A stretch of DNA of 64,000 bases from CBDDLD01 sp965230605 (GCA_965230605.1 CBDDLD010000004.1:1922001-1986000), one strand, 5' to 3'; shown: positions 17,164-26,079, counted from the stretch's first letter. The notes: generated from the letters alone by a model not told the origin. Program-made: numbers and translations.

Positions 17164-17592
17164 ATGAAAACCGTCGAATCTTCAGTGTTTAAACACATTA
17201 CCAAGGCTTTTGAGTCTGATATGGGCAATTTGTACTTCTTTAATCATGTGGCTGTTGTTGAGTTTAATGACGGTGTGCATGTGAGCATAGATAATATTTC
17301 TGAGTTATTATATGAATTGGTAAATCACTTTGGAACCATTAGACCTTTCGGTTTAGTAGCGAATAGAGTGAGTCATTATTCAATTTGCCCTATAGATTCT
17401 GATCAAATTAAAACGCAATTAGATAATTTAGTGGCTTATGGTGTAGTGAGTAACTTAAAGGCCGGAAGTATGAATTGTGAAATTGAAAACGACTTCTGTA
17501 AAACTTCAGACATCTATTACAATTCTCTTTATGAAGCACTTAATGGCGTTTATGCCACTGTAAAAGAGGAGTTAATTTCTACCTTAGACTAA
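17164..17592 (+). CDS. STAS/SEC14-like hypothetical protein, second paralogue
   Basis: 142 residues, paralogous to the preceding protein over the whole length: MGNLYFFNHVAVVEFNDGVH, IRPFGLVANRVSHYSI, NLVAYGVVSNLKAG and CEIENDF. The tandem arrangement indicates duplication. No catalytic motif is visible, so a ligand-binding or regulatory role is more likely than an enzymatic one (inference). Its last nine bases overlap the end of the convergent CvfB-like gene. Confidence 0.75.
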   Translation: MKTVESSVFKHITKAFESDMGNLYFFNHVAVVEFNDGVHVSIDNISELLYELVNHFGTIRPFGLVANRVSHYSICPIDSDQIKTQLDNLVAYGVVSNLKAGSMNCEIENDFCKTSDIYYNSLYEALNGVYATVKEELISTLD

Positions 17593-18414
17593 ATAGATAC
17601 CATCGTCTTTAATCACTATCTGTTTTTGCTTATAAAGAGAACCGATAGCCTTCTTAAAATTCTTCTTACTCATCTGAAGTTCTTCTTTTATAAGCTCTGG
17701 GTCCGATTTATCATTAAATGGTAAAAAGCCGTTATTATCCTTCAATTCTGTGAGTATGAACTGAGCGTTAGGTTCAATAGATCTATATCCAATAGGTCGT
17801 AATGTAATATCGAGTTTATTATTAGGTCTTATTTTCTTAACGACACCCTTGAGTCGGTCTCCTATATTAATGTCTTTAAAAATATCATCCTTAAAAACCA
17901 TCCCTTGATGTTGTTTATTAACTATGACATTCATTCCAATATCAGAAGGATGAGAAATTATAACATCTACCTCTTCAAATCGTTCTACAGTGAGATTTTT
18001 GTTATCTAAAAACCGATTAGTTTTACTTGAAGCTACTAACCTATCGCTATCTTCGTCTAAATAGCAATGTACTAAATACCAACCGCCGGTTTTCATCTTA
18101 AATGCTTGCTCTTTGAACGGACAAAACAATTCTTTTACCAGTCCCCAGTCTAAAAATGCACCAAATTTAGTCACTTGATTGCATCTCAAAAGTGCAAAAT
18201 CATCCCGTATGATATAAGGTTTGTCGGTGGTTGCTACAATACGTTCTTCATTATCTAAATACACAAAAACATCTATCGTGTCCCCTATTTCGAAATCTTG
18301 AGGCACATATCTATTTGGGAGCAATACTTCGTTCCCTTCTTCATCACCCAAGAATAATCCTGGTTCTCTATCTCTAAGTATTTCTAGTGTATTATAGTGT
18401 CCTAAAGTAATCAT
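17584..18414 (-). CDS. CvfB-like S1 RNA-binding protein
   Basis: 276 residues with the CvfB/YitL architecture: three S1-like domains (beginning with LEILRDREPGLFLGD, then CNQVTKFGAFLDWGL and VDVIISHPSDIGMNVIVN) and a C-terminal winged helix (LIKEELQMSKKNFKKAIGSLYK). CvfB proteins bind RNA and influence post-transcriptional regulation in other bacteria. It is separated from DUF2853 by a terminator at 18449-18477, so it may have its own promoter. Confidence 0.88.
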   Translation of the reverse strand: MITLGHYNTLEILRDREPGLFLGDEEGNEVLLPNRYVPQDFEIGDTIDVFVYLDNEERIVATTDKPYIIRDDFALLRCNQVTKFGAFLDWGLVKELFCPFKEQAFKMKTGGWYLVHCYLDEDSDRLVASSKTNRFLDNKNLTVERFEEVDVIISHPSDIGMNVIVNKQHQGMVFKDDIFKDINIGDRLKGVVKKIRPNNKLDITLRPIGYRSIEPNAQFILTELKDNNGFLPFNDKSDPELIKEELQMSKKNFKKAIGSLYKQKQIVIKDDGIYLV

Positions 18415-18448
18415 GTGGGCAAAAGTACTAATATTAACTTCAGGAAAT

Positions 18449-18477
18449 AAAAAACGCCGTAATTAAAAACCACGGCG
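18449..18477 (-). terminator. Intrinsic terminator after the DUF2853 gene
   Basis: On the minus strand CGCCGT pairs with ACGGCG across an 11-base loop and is followed by six T. It lies directly downstream of the DUF2853 gene. Confidence 0.75.
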
Positions 18478-18501
18478 CAGATTTTATGATAACTGCTTAA
18501 A

Positions 18502-18840
18502 TTAATAAGCAGACTCTTTACCAAAATGTTTTACTAACATATAATAAACAACGGCTCTATATTTGTTTCTATTAGAGCGTCCATAAGTATCCATCACAGA
18601 ATTAATTCCTCTGTCTAGATCCGAATCGTCATTTAAACCTAATTTCTTAACTAAAAAATTATTTTTTACTGTAGCTAGTTCAGAATCATCAGAACCAGAT
18701 ACTGTTGCAGAATCAGCATTATATATAGAAGGTCCAAGACCAATGGTAACTTTAGTTAATAAATCCATATCAGGATTCACGCCACATTTGTCTTTCAGGT
18801 CTTCAGCATACTTTGCTATTAATTCATCTCTTTTGCTCAT
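18502..18840 (-). CDS. DUF2853 family protein
   Basis: 112-residue soluble protein of the DUF2853 family, recognisable by DELIAKYAEDLKDKCGV, a mid-part with GLGPSIYNADSATV, and VKKLGLNDDSDL followed by a C-terminal helix with NKYRAVVYYMLVKHF. Function is unknown. It is the regular neighbour of menD and CvfB in flavobacteria, 96 bases after menD, and is followed by a terminator. Confidence 0.9.
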   Translation of the reverse strand: MSKRDELIAKYAEDLKDKCGVNPDMDLLTKVTIGLGPSIYNADSATVSGSDDSELATVKNNFLVKKLGLNDDSDLDRGINSVMDTYGRSNRNKYRAVVYYMLVKHFGKESAY

Positions 18841-18936
18841 TGTTGTATAGTTTTTAGATTAATGGTTTTAGCGATCTTAAAGATAGCTAAATATAAGACA
18901 CCGTTGTAAAGGAAAAGTCACGGCTTTATAAAAAGA

Positions 18937-20691
18937 TTATTTAATGTAATTAAAATATTCTAATAACACCTCATCATTTATTCTTGAAGGTGTGTGTATC
19001 TCAAGAAGTTTTGGAGCGTCTGATGGAGTATAGAAATTCTGCAATTTATTTTTTAATGCTTCTTCACTAGTCACAGTAGTATAATCAAATCCGTACATTT
19101 CACACAATTGCTTAGCGGTTAACTGATGTTTCGTCTCGAAATAAGCATCAAAATTTTCGGTGTTCTTATGTCCTGGTAAAATCCGGAATATACCTCCGCC
19201 TCCATTATTTATTAGAAGTATTCTAAAGTTATTAGGAATATAATTGTTCCATAATGCATTGCTATCGTAAAAGAAACTTAAATCCCCGGTAATAAAGACT
19301 ACAGGTTGAGTAGCAACACTAGCTGCTCCTATGGCTGTACTGCTACTTCCGTCTATACCACTAGTCCCTCTGTTACAAAATACTGATAGTGTTGGATTAA
19401 GGTCAAATAACTGTGTGTATCGTACTGCAGAGCTATTGCTTACTTGTAATTGACTATGGTCTGGAATTGATTTCAATAAAACATCAAAGACTTTAAAATC
19501 ACAGAACGGTATTTCATTTAGATACGCTTCATGCTTAGATTTCCTGTGTGTTCTAACCTGCAACCAAGTCGTTTTATAATCAGATGAAACACTCTGGTCA
19601 TCTAGAATTGACTTAAATAGACTATTTGCTGGCATTTTAAAATGCTTATTTAAACAGAAAAAGGTATCATTAGCCTTGTTAATACCTACATGCCAATGCT
19701 GTTTAGGCTGATGCTTCCTAAGAAATGCTTTTATCTTCTTGGACACAATCATACCACCTATCGTCAAAAGAATATCTGGTTGAAGCTGTAAAAACCCATC
19801 CTCGTCTAATGGGGCAATAATCTTATCGATACTTGAAAAAAATGCTGGATTATGAATATTTGATGTTGTTTCAGTAAATACAATGACAGAATTATCATTT
19901 GCTAAAGCTTCTAACCATTTACTATCAATGTTGTCGGGATAGTTAGCTCCTATCAAAATCATTTTTTTCGATGATTGCTCCCATTCCTTCTTAGCAGTAT
20001 CAACTTCAGGCCCTAAAAACATATTACTAACATCACCTAGCTCCATTTTTTTTATGGGCTTTGTTAATTCTTCTACTGTACTATATAAGGGTTCCTCAAA
20101 AGGGCAATTCAAATGCACTGGGCCAGACAATGCGATAGACTTATGAAATGCAGTATTAATTTCCCTTTCATTGTAGGCTTGTGTATCTTCTTGTATTCCT
20201 AAGAAACGTTCTGCTTTATCTTGGATAGACTGAATGAGTTTAGGCTCCTCTTTAGTATATTTAACAGTATCATCCCTTAAATCTAATTTCAGGTTCGTAC
20301 TGTAATGGACATGATCGCCATAGACATTAGCTTGCTTTATGGTTTGGCCATCACCAATATCGACAAGATATTTAGGGCGGTCTGCAGATAACACAACCAG
20401 TGGCACATCGCTGTAAAAAGCTTCGGAGATTGCCGGATAGTAATTAAGAAGTGCACTCCCCGAGGTGCATACTAAAGCAACAGGCTGTCTTAATTGTTGT
20501 GCAATACCCAAAGCAAAAAAGCCTGCACAACGCTCATCAACAATGCTGTAGCATTTAAAATAATTGTTATTTGTAAAACTTATTGTTAGTGCCGCACTTC
20601 TGCTGCCTGGAGATATAACTATGTGCTGGATATTATAGGCTTTGCAGAGTTCTGCAATGGTTTGTGCTAAGGGTATATTAGAGTATTTCAT
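18937..20691 (-). CDS. menD: SEPHCHC synthase (menaquinone)
   Basis: Thiamine-diphosphate enzyme that adds 2-oxoglutarate to isochorismate. N-terminal IVISPGSRSAALT and FALGIAQQ, a middle domain with QPDILLTIGGMIVSKK, and a C-terminal ThDP site with NRGTSGIDGS and GDLSFFYDSNALWNN followed by LLINNGGGGIFRILPG. The 584-residue length is standard, so MenD is not fused to MenH. The gene follows menF after 34 bases, in the order thioesterase, menF, menD. Confidence 0.95.
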   Translation of the reverse strand: MKYSNIPLAQTIAELCKAYNIQHIVISPGSRSAALTISFTNNNYFKCYSIVDERCAGFFALGIAQQLRQPVALVCTSGSALLNYYPAISEAFYSDVPLVVLSADRPKYLVDIGDGQTIKQANVYGDHVHYSTNLKLDLRDDTVKYTKEEPKLIQSIQDKAERFLGIQEDTQAYNEREINTAFHKSIALSGPVHLNCPFEEPLYSTVEELTKPIKKMELGDVSNMFLGPEVDTAKKEWEQSSKKMILIGANYPDNIDSKWLEALANDNSVIVFTETTSNIHNPAFFSSIDKIIAPLDEDGFLQLQPDILLTIGGMIVSKKIKAFLRKHQPKQHWHVGINKANDTFFCLNKHFKMPANSLFKSILDDQSVSSDYKTTWLQVRTHRKSKHEAYLNEIPFCDFKVFDVLLKSIPDHSQLQVSNSSAVRYTQLFDLNPTLSVFCNRGTSGIDGSSSTAIGAASVATQPVVFITGDLSFFYDSNALWNNYIPNNFRILLINNGGGGIFRILPGHKNTENFDAYFETKHQLTAKQLCEMYGFDYTTVTSEEALKNKLQNFYTPSDAPKLLEIHTPSRINDEVLLEYFNYIK

Positions 20692-20725
20692 TCAATATAC
20701 AAAGATACAAAACAAGCTTCGATGA

Positions 20726-21847
20726 TTAAAACAAAACCTTAAGCATTGTCTTCGATTTTGCAATGGTTTCTTCCCATTCATTTTCAGGAATAGAGTCTTT
20801 GGTGATTCCACCACCGACATATAAAGTTGCCTCTTGATTTTTAAGTTCAAGGCATCTTAAATTAACATATAGGTTTGTGGTGCTTTTAGTTGAATTATAG
20901 GCATTGTTCTCTACATTCTTTCGATTTGAGTTTCTAATCAGAGCTCGCTTTACATTTAACTCACCTAAGAATCCTGTGTAAAACAACCTGTCATAACCTT
21001 CGTTTAAGCTTATATAGTCTAATGCCTCTTGTTTTGGAAAACCGCAGACAGCCGGTGTAGGATGCAACGTTTCAATGATGGATTTAAGGTTAGAAGACGA
21101 CGTTTTTAAAACTCCGGTAATCTTAGTTTTCAGATGTAATAAATGTCCGGCTTTTATGGTCATGGTTTCGCTAGACTTTATGTGATCTATATTTTCTCTT
21201 AATTGCCTAACAATATATCTGGTTACTATATCTTGTTCATCTTTTTCTTTTGAGGTCCATTGTGGTTCAGCATCAGGGGTAACCTCTTTTGTGCCAGCCA
21301 GAGAAATCGTTTCAAATCGTTGTCCATCAATTTTTAAAAAGGTTTCAGGTGTAGCACCAAGCCACACACCAACCTGTGGGTGGTACCAACAATACACCAT
21401 GGCATTGTTATAAGTCTTTTGTAAACGATGATATAAGGCTATAATATCTGTCGAAATATTACTTACCTTGATTTGTCTTGATAAAACAACTTTATCTAAA
21501 ACACTCTTGTTAATAGTAGTTACACCGTGGTTAACCAAGCTGATATGTTGTGTTCTATTGGCTTCTGTTTCATGGTATTGAAACATTTCTATTTTCGTTT
21601 TAGTTGAGTCCCAAATTTCAGTTGAGAGTCTCTCACATTCAGCTTCCGGGAAGAGTACATTAGCTTTGTTTATATCGAAAGGTGAAAACACAAAGCCTGT
21701 CTCTGTATAATCAGAGCTATGATAGACTTTGTTATTATTTTGAAGCCAACAATGTGTTACATTACTATGAGGATGCCTATATACTACAAATGGTAATTGC
21801 TGCTTATAGTGTTGATTAATATGATCATAGAAGGCTTTTTCTTCCAT
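20726..21847 (-). CDS. menF: Isochorismate synthase
   Basis: Chorismate-utilising enzyme of the MenF/EntC class. Visible blocks are DKVVLSRQIKV, VYCWYHPQVGVWLGATPETFLKI, SLAGTKEV, HPTPAVCGFPKQEAL, FYTGFLGELN and YVGGGIT near the C-terminus. Its position between a hotdog thioesterase and menD supports menaquinone rather than siderophore use. A separate pabB-type gene at 60743-62044 serves another chorismate branch. It starts two bases before the end of the thioesterase gene's stop spacing, so translation is probably coupled. Confidence 0.93.
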   Translation of the reverse strand: MEEKAFYDHINQHYKQQLPFVVYRHPHSNVTHCWLQNNNKVYHSSDYTETGFVFSPFDINKANVLFPEAECERLSTEIWDSTKTKIEMFQYHETEANRTQHISLVNHGVTTINKSVLDKVVLSRQIKVSNISTDIIALYHRLQKTYNNAMVYCWYHPQVGVWLGATPETFLKIDGQRFETISLAGTKEVTPDAEPQWTSKEKDEQDIVTRYIVRQLRENIDHIKSSETMTIKAGHLLHLKTKITGVLKTSSSNLKSIIETLHPTPAVCGFPKQEALDYISLNEGYDRLFYTGFLGELNVKRALIRNSNRKNVENNAYNSTKSTTNLYVNLRCLELKNQEATLYVGGGITKDSIPENEWEETIAKSKTMLKVLF

Positions 21848-21849
21848 AC

Positions 21850-22275
21850 CTAAGAGGGTTTAGGAAGCGATATCGTAGATAAGCGACATACTGATATCAA
21901 TCGCTCTTCCTCATCTGTAACTCGTATGTCTAATAGCTGTGTGGTCTTTCCTTTGTGTAAAAATGTCGCTTTAGCATAGACATAACCTTCCGTAACACTT
22001 TTCAGGTGATTCGCAGTAATCTCTATACCTCTCACAAAATATTTTTCAATATCCACAAAAATATGAGACGCAAAGCTACCTACACTTTCTGCTAATGCAG
22101 CTGTAGCTCCGCCGTGTAATACACCATCTGGTTGATGTACCTTAGGCGAAACCGGCATTCTTGCCGTTAAAAAATCTTCCCCAAAATCTACTACCTCAAT
22201 ATCTAAAGTTTCCATTAAGGTATTTTTACAAGCCGCATTGGCCATTTCTAACACTTTCTCCTTAGGCAGTTGCAT
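21850..22275 (-). CDS. PaaI-type hotdog thioesterase, probable DHNA-CoA thioesterase
   Basis: 141-residue single hotdog domain with the PaaI/YbgC-type motif HQPDGVLHGGATAALAESVGS, containing the active-site Gly-Gly and Glu. The context, immediately before menF and menD, suggests hydrolysis of 1,4-dihydroxy-2-naphthoyl-CoA (the MenI step), which is inference. The alternative is a broad phenylacetyl- or acyl-CoA thioesterase. It is divergent from the alpha/beta hydrolase gene. Confidence 0.82.
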   Translation of the reverse strand: MQLPKEKVLEMANAACKNTLMETLDIEVVDFGEDFLTARMPVSPKVHQPDGVLHGGATAALAESVGSFASHIFVDIEKYFVRGIEITANHLKSVTEGYVYAKATFLHKGKTTQLLDIRVTDEEERLISVCRLSTISLPKPS

Positions 22276-22328
22276 ATAAAACTGTATTTTTAAAATCGAA
22301 ATGTAAAAATACTACAATCCCCATTAAA

Positions 22329-22967
22329 ATGAGTTTAGAGGAGAAAGAAATCACATATCAAACATCAAATTCATATACCACATTGAATCGCCTAACCGAC
22401 AAGACAAAAACCGTTTGGTTTGTATGTCATGGTATGGGCTATTTAAGCCGTTACTTCTTGCGCTATTTTAATGAACTAAATGCTGATGAAAATTATATCA
22501 TAGCACCCCAAGCACCAAGCAAATATTATATACCACCAAAGTTTCATGTAGGTGCCAACTGGCTTACTAAGGATAACACAGAGCAAGGGACAAAAAGCAT
22601 TATGAACTATTTTGATGCCGTATTTGAAGCTGAACAAATACCAGAAGACAAAGCATTTATTGTTTTGGGGTACTCTCAAGGCGTTAGTGTAGCGATGCGC
22701 TATTTGGCGAGGCGAAAGCTTATGTGTGATCAATTGGTCATACACTCAGGGGGCATTCCTAAAGAGCTAACATCTGAAGATTTCTCCTATTTAAAAGACC
22801 ACACGAAAGTGTCATTGATCTATGGTACTCAAGATGAATATTTGAATGAGGAACGTATACAGTATGAAACCGAACGTGCTCATGAACTCTTTGGAAGCAA
22901 TGTTTCCATTAAACCGTTTGAAGGTAAGCATGTGGTTAATATAGAACTTATAAATCAATTGGTATGA
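22329..22967 (+). CDS. Alpha/beta hydrolase, phospholipase/carboxylesterase type
   Basis: 212 residues, YpfH-like fold: VWFVCHGMGYLS as oxyanion region, YIIAPQAPSKYY, the nucleophile elbow GYSQG with Ser, an Asp in YGTQDEYL and His in FEGKHVV. It is not MenH-like (no GxSMGG or TxxxHMG pattern) although it is divergent from the men thioesterase. It overlaps the following acetyltransferase by four bases (ATGA), so the two are co-translated. The substrate is unknown. Confidence 0.83.
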   Translation: MSLEEKEITYQTSNSYTTLNRLTDKTKTVWFVCHGMGYLSRYFLRYFNELNADENYIIAPQAPSKYYIPPKFHVGANWLTKDNTEQGTKSIMNYFDAVFEAEQIPEDKAFIVLGYSQGVSVAMRYLARRKLMCDQLVIHSGGIPKELTSEDFSYLKDHTKVSLIYGTQDEYLNEERIQYETERAHELFGSNVSIKPFEGKHVVNIELINQLV

Positions 22968-23536
22968 TAGCACCAACATTAGAAGATGACCGCGTAAAAC
23001 TCAGCTTACTAGATTTAAGTAATTACGAACATTTATTGTCTGTTGCAAATGAGGATGATCTCATATTCTACTCCCCTTCTGATATTTCTACACCTGAAAA
23101 GCTTAGAGATTATGTTCAGTTAGCTGTGGATGGCTATTATCATAAGACCACGATTCCGTTTATTATCTATGATAAGCAAAAACAGGCTTATGCCGGATCT
23201 ACACGTTTTGGCCTTATAAGCTGGAAAAACAAAGTCTTACACATTGGATGGACCTGGATAGGAAAAGAATTTCAGGGTTCCGGATTAAACACGCATATGA
23301 AATTCTTAATGCTCCGCTATGTGTTTGAAGAACTAGATTTTGAAAAAGTAGAGTTCAGAATAGATGAGCGTAACATTAAATCTAGAAAAGCTGTAGAAAA
23401 ATTAGGCGCATCTTTAGAAGGCATCCTTAGAAAGGATACGGTCATGAAAGATGGCTACAGACGAAGTACCTGTTGCTACGGTATACTAAAAGAAGAGTGG
23501 CCAACTATTAGAGCTAATACCTTTAGCAACTTTTAA
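22964..23536 (+). CDS. GNAT family N-acetyltransferase, RimJ/RimL type
   Basis: 190-residue GNAT acetyltransferase with VKLSLLDLSNYEHLL, YAGSTRFGLISW, the acetyl-CoA region GWTWIGKEFQGSGLNTHMKFLML and NIKSRKAVEKLGASLEG. This GSGLNTHMK form is common in protein-acetylating RimL relatives. It overlaps the hydrolase gene upstream and the convergent YtxH gene by four bases at its 3' end. It is not closely similar to the other GNAT protein in this window. Confidence 0.88.
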   Translation: MIAPTLEDDRVKLSLLDLSNYEHLLSVANEDDLIFYSPSDISTPEKLRDYVQLAVDGYYHKTTIPFIIYDKQKQAYAGSTRFGLISWKNKVLHIGWTWIGKEFQGSGLNTHMKFLMLRYVFEELDFEKVEFRIDERNIKSRKAVEKLGASLEGILRKDTVMKDGYRRSTCCYGILKEEWPTIRANTFSNF

Positions 23537-23856
23537 CTCGTTTGCTGTAAAGTCTTATTCTTTTCTTTTAAAATAGCCAATTGTTTTTCTAAGAATGTAA
23601 TAGCTTTCTCTGTTTTATGACTTGCTTTTACTTTAAAACTTTTAGCTTCTTTTTTAAATTTTTCTTTACCAGATTTTGCAGCTTTGGAGACGTCTTCTTT
23701 AACTTCCTTGAAATCATCGACTAATTGATCTTTGATCTCTTTGCCTTCTTTCTTTAATTTATCTCTAGTGTTGCTCCCTTTATCCGGTGCTATAAGTATG
23801 CCTATACCTGTGCCTATTAATGCGCCTAAAACTAATGCGCCTTTAAATTGTACCAT
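23533..23856 (-). CDS. YtxH domain protein
   Basis: 107 residues with an N-terminal Gly-rich hydrophobic segment (ALVLGALIGTGIGILIAPDKG) typical of YtxH, followed by a long Lys/Glu-rich helix. In Firmicutes YtxH proteins are general-stress induced; here the role is unknown. The protein is probably membrane associated with a cytoplasmic coiled coil. Confidence 0.87.
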   Translation of the reverse strand: MVQFKGALVLGALIGTGIGILIAPDKGSNTRDKLKKEGKEIKDQLVDDFKEVKEDVSKAAKSGKEKFKKEAKSFKVKASHKTEKAITFLEKQLAILKEKNKTLQQTS

Positions 23857-23932
23857 AACGTTTTTTATATTGAATTAAACTGTCTTTATTAATTAGACTC
23901 AGACTATTCTAATTTGTTACAGATCAACGCTT

Positions 23933-24508
23933 TTACCACCTGTATTTCTCTAACTTTTCTATAGTTCTTATTATTAATATACCAAACTCTTTTATTTCTG
24001 CTGTGGTATTATTCAAGCCATATTCCATTTCAAAAATAATAGGTTTCGAGTAAAGTTTATCAAACTGAAATTCAAAATATAATCCACATCCGTCATCACA
24101 ATCTGGGCAACCATAATTATTAACAGTCGTTGTTGTATTGAGAATTGACTCAGGTATTTTACTTATTAACTCTAATCCTATTTTCTCAGATTCTCTTGTC
24201 ATTTTTGTATCAAACTTCAAACCTTCATCAGAAAAATAAGAATCTGTTTTATCTGTCCAAAAAGTTGTAACATTACCTGTAAGATAATGCCTGTACATCC
24301 TTGTGCAGTCACCATCACATTCACCACAGTAATAACCATAAGTAACATACTGAATTCTTGATAATGTCACTTTCTGGTTTAAAGCAGAATCAATCGATAT
24401 ACTATGTTCTTTTTCAATTATGGTTACCTTGTCTTCTGACTTATTATCAGCACAACAATAAATTAATATCAGTAATAAAAAAGTTAATATTTGGAATACT
24501 GCTTTCAT
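23933..24508 (-). CDS. Hypothetical exported protein with two Cys-cluster motifs
   Basis: I choose the ATG at 24508; the frame could begin at 24559 with 17 more residues. The N-terminus is a signal-like hydrophobic stretch ending IYCCADNKSED, so it may be a lipoprotein, although Tyr or Cys at the -1 position is unusual. The mature part carries two similar motifs, CGECDGDC and CPDCDDGC, about 70 residues apart, resembling metal or disulfide sites. I recognise no family. No partner gene is evident; it is divergent from the AraC-type regulator. Confidence 0.65.
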   Translation of the reverse strand: MKAVFQILTFLLLILIYCCADNKSEDKVTIIEKEHSISIDSALNQKVTLSRIQYVTYGYYCGECDGDCTRMYRHYLTGNVTTFWTDKTDSYFSDEGLKFDTKMTRESEKIGLELISKIPESILNTTTTVNNYGCPDCDDGCGLYFEFQFDKLYSKPIIFEMEYGLNNTTAEIKEFGILIIRTIEKLEKYRW

Positions 24509-24602
24509 TTTTAGTTGCCATTTTAATTTCATTATTACTATAATCAGTAATACTTTCATATAAAGAAACGTATAAAAATCATAATCCGCAAGATTGGAAA
24601 AG

Positions 24603-24630
24603 TTGATCTGTTTTTTTAGTTCTAGTTTTG
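24603..24630 (+). promoter_or_regulatory. Bacteroidetes-type promoter for the AraC/GyrI gene
   Basis: TTG at 24603-24605, a 17-base spacer and TAGTTTTG at 24623-24630, 20 bases before the ATG. Both elements match the consensus, although the spacer is at the short end. Confidence 0.5.
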
Positions 24631-24650
24631 GCTTTAAGAAATCGTAATGT

Positions 24651-25511
24651 ATGTCTCAAAAGTTATCAAATAAAGCATTTTATCAGCAAAACCTAAACGT
24701 TGTCATTGATTTTATCCATAATCACTTGGATCAGAAAATCGATATTTCTCGGTTAGCTAAGCTTTCTAATTTTTCTCCATTTCATTTCCACAGGATCACG
24801 AGAGCTTTGTTAGGAGAACCTTTAGGCGCATACATTATTAGAACGCGATTAGAAACCGCCACAAAATTATTGCGATACTCTTCACAATCTATAGAAGAGA
24901 TCGCATACAGTATAGGCTTTGAATCCCCTTCATCCTTATCGAAAGCCTTTAAAAATAAATACGGGGTCTCTCCCTCTTACTACAGAACACATAAAAATTA
25001 TTCAATCAAAACAACGAACATTATGAAAACAACACTCAACATCAAAACACCAAAAATCGTAACACTAGACGATAAGCAGTGTATTTATTACAGAATGCAC
25101 GGTGCTTATCAAACCTTAGACTATGCCAGTGCCTGGGGAAAACTTTGGAATGAAGTTAAATCTCAGAAGTTATTTACTGCTGGTATAGAAAGTATTGGCC
25201 AATCTCATGACGATCCTAATGTGACGGATGCAGATAAGATACGCTATGACGCCTGTTTAGTCATCCATAAAGAGGCAAAGCCTAACGGTGATATTGGTGT
25301 CAAGACTTTAGCAGGAGGAAAGTTTGCAGTCTTCATGTATCAGGGATCTTACACTTATTTCCCGGAAGTTTATGATTATATTTTTAATGAGTGGTTAATG
25401 GAAAACGATTATGATCTCCGTGATGACTCAGTTAGAGAGCGCTACATCAGTGATCCTAGACGTGTCGAAGAACACAAATTAAAAACAGAGATCTATATTC
25501 CTATTGTATAA
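24651..25511 (+). CDS. AraC-type regulator with GyrI-like effector domain
   Basis: 286 residues with an N-terminal pair of AraC helix-turn-helix motifs (IDISRLAKLSNFSPFHFHRITRALLGE and IEEIAYSIGFESPSSLSKAFKNKYGVSPSYYR split here for clarity by a short linker), then a GyrI-like/BtrG small-molecule binding domain from about residue 130 (YYRMHGAYQTLDYASAWGKL, then FAVFMYQGSYTYFPEVYDYI). This layout is that of Rob/SoxS-like multidrug-responsive activators. Possible targets are unknown; the divergent exported protein and the convergent AhpD-like gene are candidates. Confidence 0.92.
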   Translation: MSQKLSNKAFYQQNLNVVIDFIHNHLDQKIDISRLAKLSNFSPFHFHRITRALLGEPLGAYIIRTRLETATKLLRYSSQSIEEIAYSIGFESPSSLSKAFKNKYGVSPSYYRTHKNYSIKTTNIMKTTLNIKTPKIVTLDDKQCIYYRMHGAYQTLDYASAWGKLWNEVKSQKLFTAGIESIGQSHDDPNVTDADKIRYDACLVIHKEAKPNGDIGVKTLAGGKFAVFMYQGSYTYFPEVYDYIFNEWLMENDYDLRDDSVRERYISDPRRVEEHKLKTEIYIPIV

Positions 25512-25516
25512 TCAAA

Positions 25517-25554
25517 CACGCCGTTCAGAAGTGTTGAAATATCTGAACGACGTG
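25517..25554. terminator. Hairpin between convergent genes
   Basis: Arms of 13 bases pair at 12 positions (CACGCCGTTCAGA with its near complement) around a 12-base loop, between the ends of the AraC/GyrI and AhpD-like genes. No T-run follows on either strand, so it may act in mRNA stability more than termination. Confidence 0.45.
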
Positions 25555-25560
25555 CTTCCT

Positions 25561-26013
25561 TTAGTTCCCCACTTTATAAAGTCCAGGTTCAAATTTAAAA
25601 GCTTTCATTAGGCGGTTCCATGTGTTAATTTGGGCAATCGCTAAACTTATAAAACATATTGCTTCTTTGTCGAAATAATGGCTCAGGTCGGTTATATACT
25701 TCTCTGTTATAGGAGCACCATCAAGCTGTGTAAGTATGTCAGCATATTTCAATACTACACGCTCTGAATCTGTAAAATAAGGTGTTTCTTCCCATACACA
25801 TAAAGAGGACAAACGAAGTTCTGTTTCACCTAAACTCTTAAGTTCCTTGTGATGCATATCTACACAATATGCACAGCCATTTTTTTGAGAAACTCTTAAA
25901 CGAATAAGTTCCAGTAAATCTAGACTTAATTTAGAGCCATCAATAAAATCTTCTATAGTTCTAAGATGTTCAAACATACCCTTGGGTATATCATTGTACG
26001 AAATTTGTTTCAT
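25561..26013 (-). CDS. AhpD-like / carboxymuconolactone decarboxylase family protein
   Basis: 150-residue helical protein of the CMD/AhpD superfamily with the redox CxxC in NGCAYCVDMHHKEL and a downstream His typical of alkylhydroperoxidase-like members. Probably a thiol peroxidase or stress protein. It lies 66 bases downstream of the Crp-family gene on the same strand, and may be controlled by it. Confidence 0.9.
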   Translation of the reverse strand: MKQISYNDIPKGMFEHLRTIEDFIDGSKLSLDLLELIRLRVSQKNGCAYCVDMHHKELKSLGETELRLSSLCVWEETPYFTDSERVVLKYADILTQLDGAPITEKYITDLSHYFDKEAICFISLAIAQINTWNRLMKAFKFEPGLYKVGN

Positions 26014-26079
26014 TGGGTTGATTTAAAATTTATTATGACAAATTTACCTCCCATTGAAACTAAAAATCCTTAAGATATC

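Noticed and set aside
22329..22967. MenH candidate next to the men thioesterase
   Set aside because: Motifs fit the carboxylesterase/YpfH group rather than MenH, and the gene is divergent from the men operon and coupled to an acetyltransferase.
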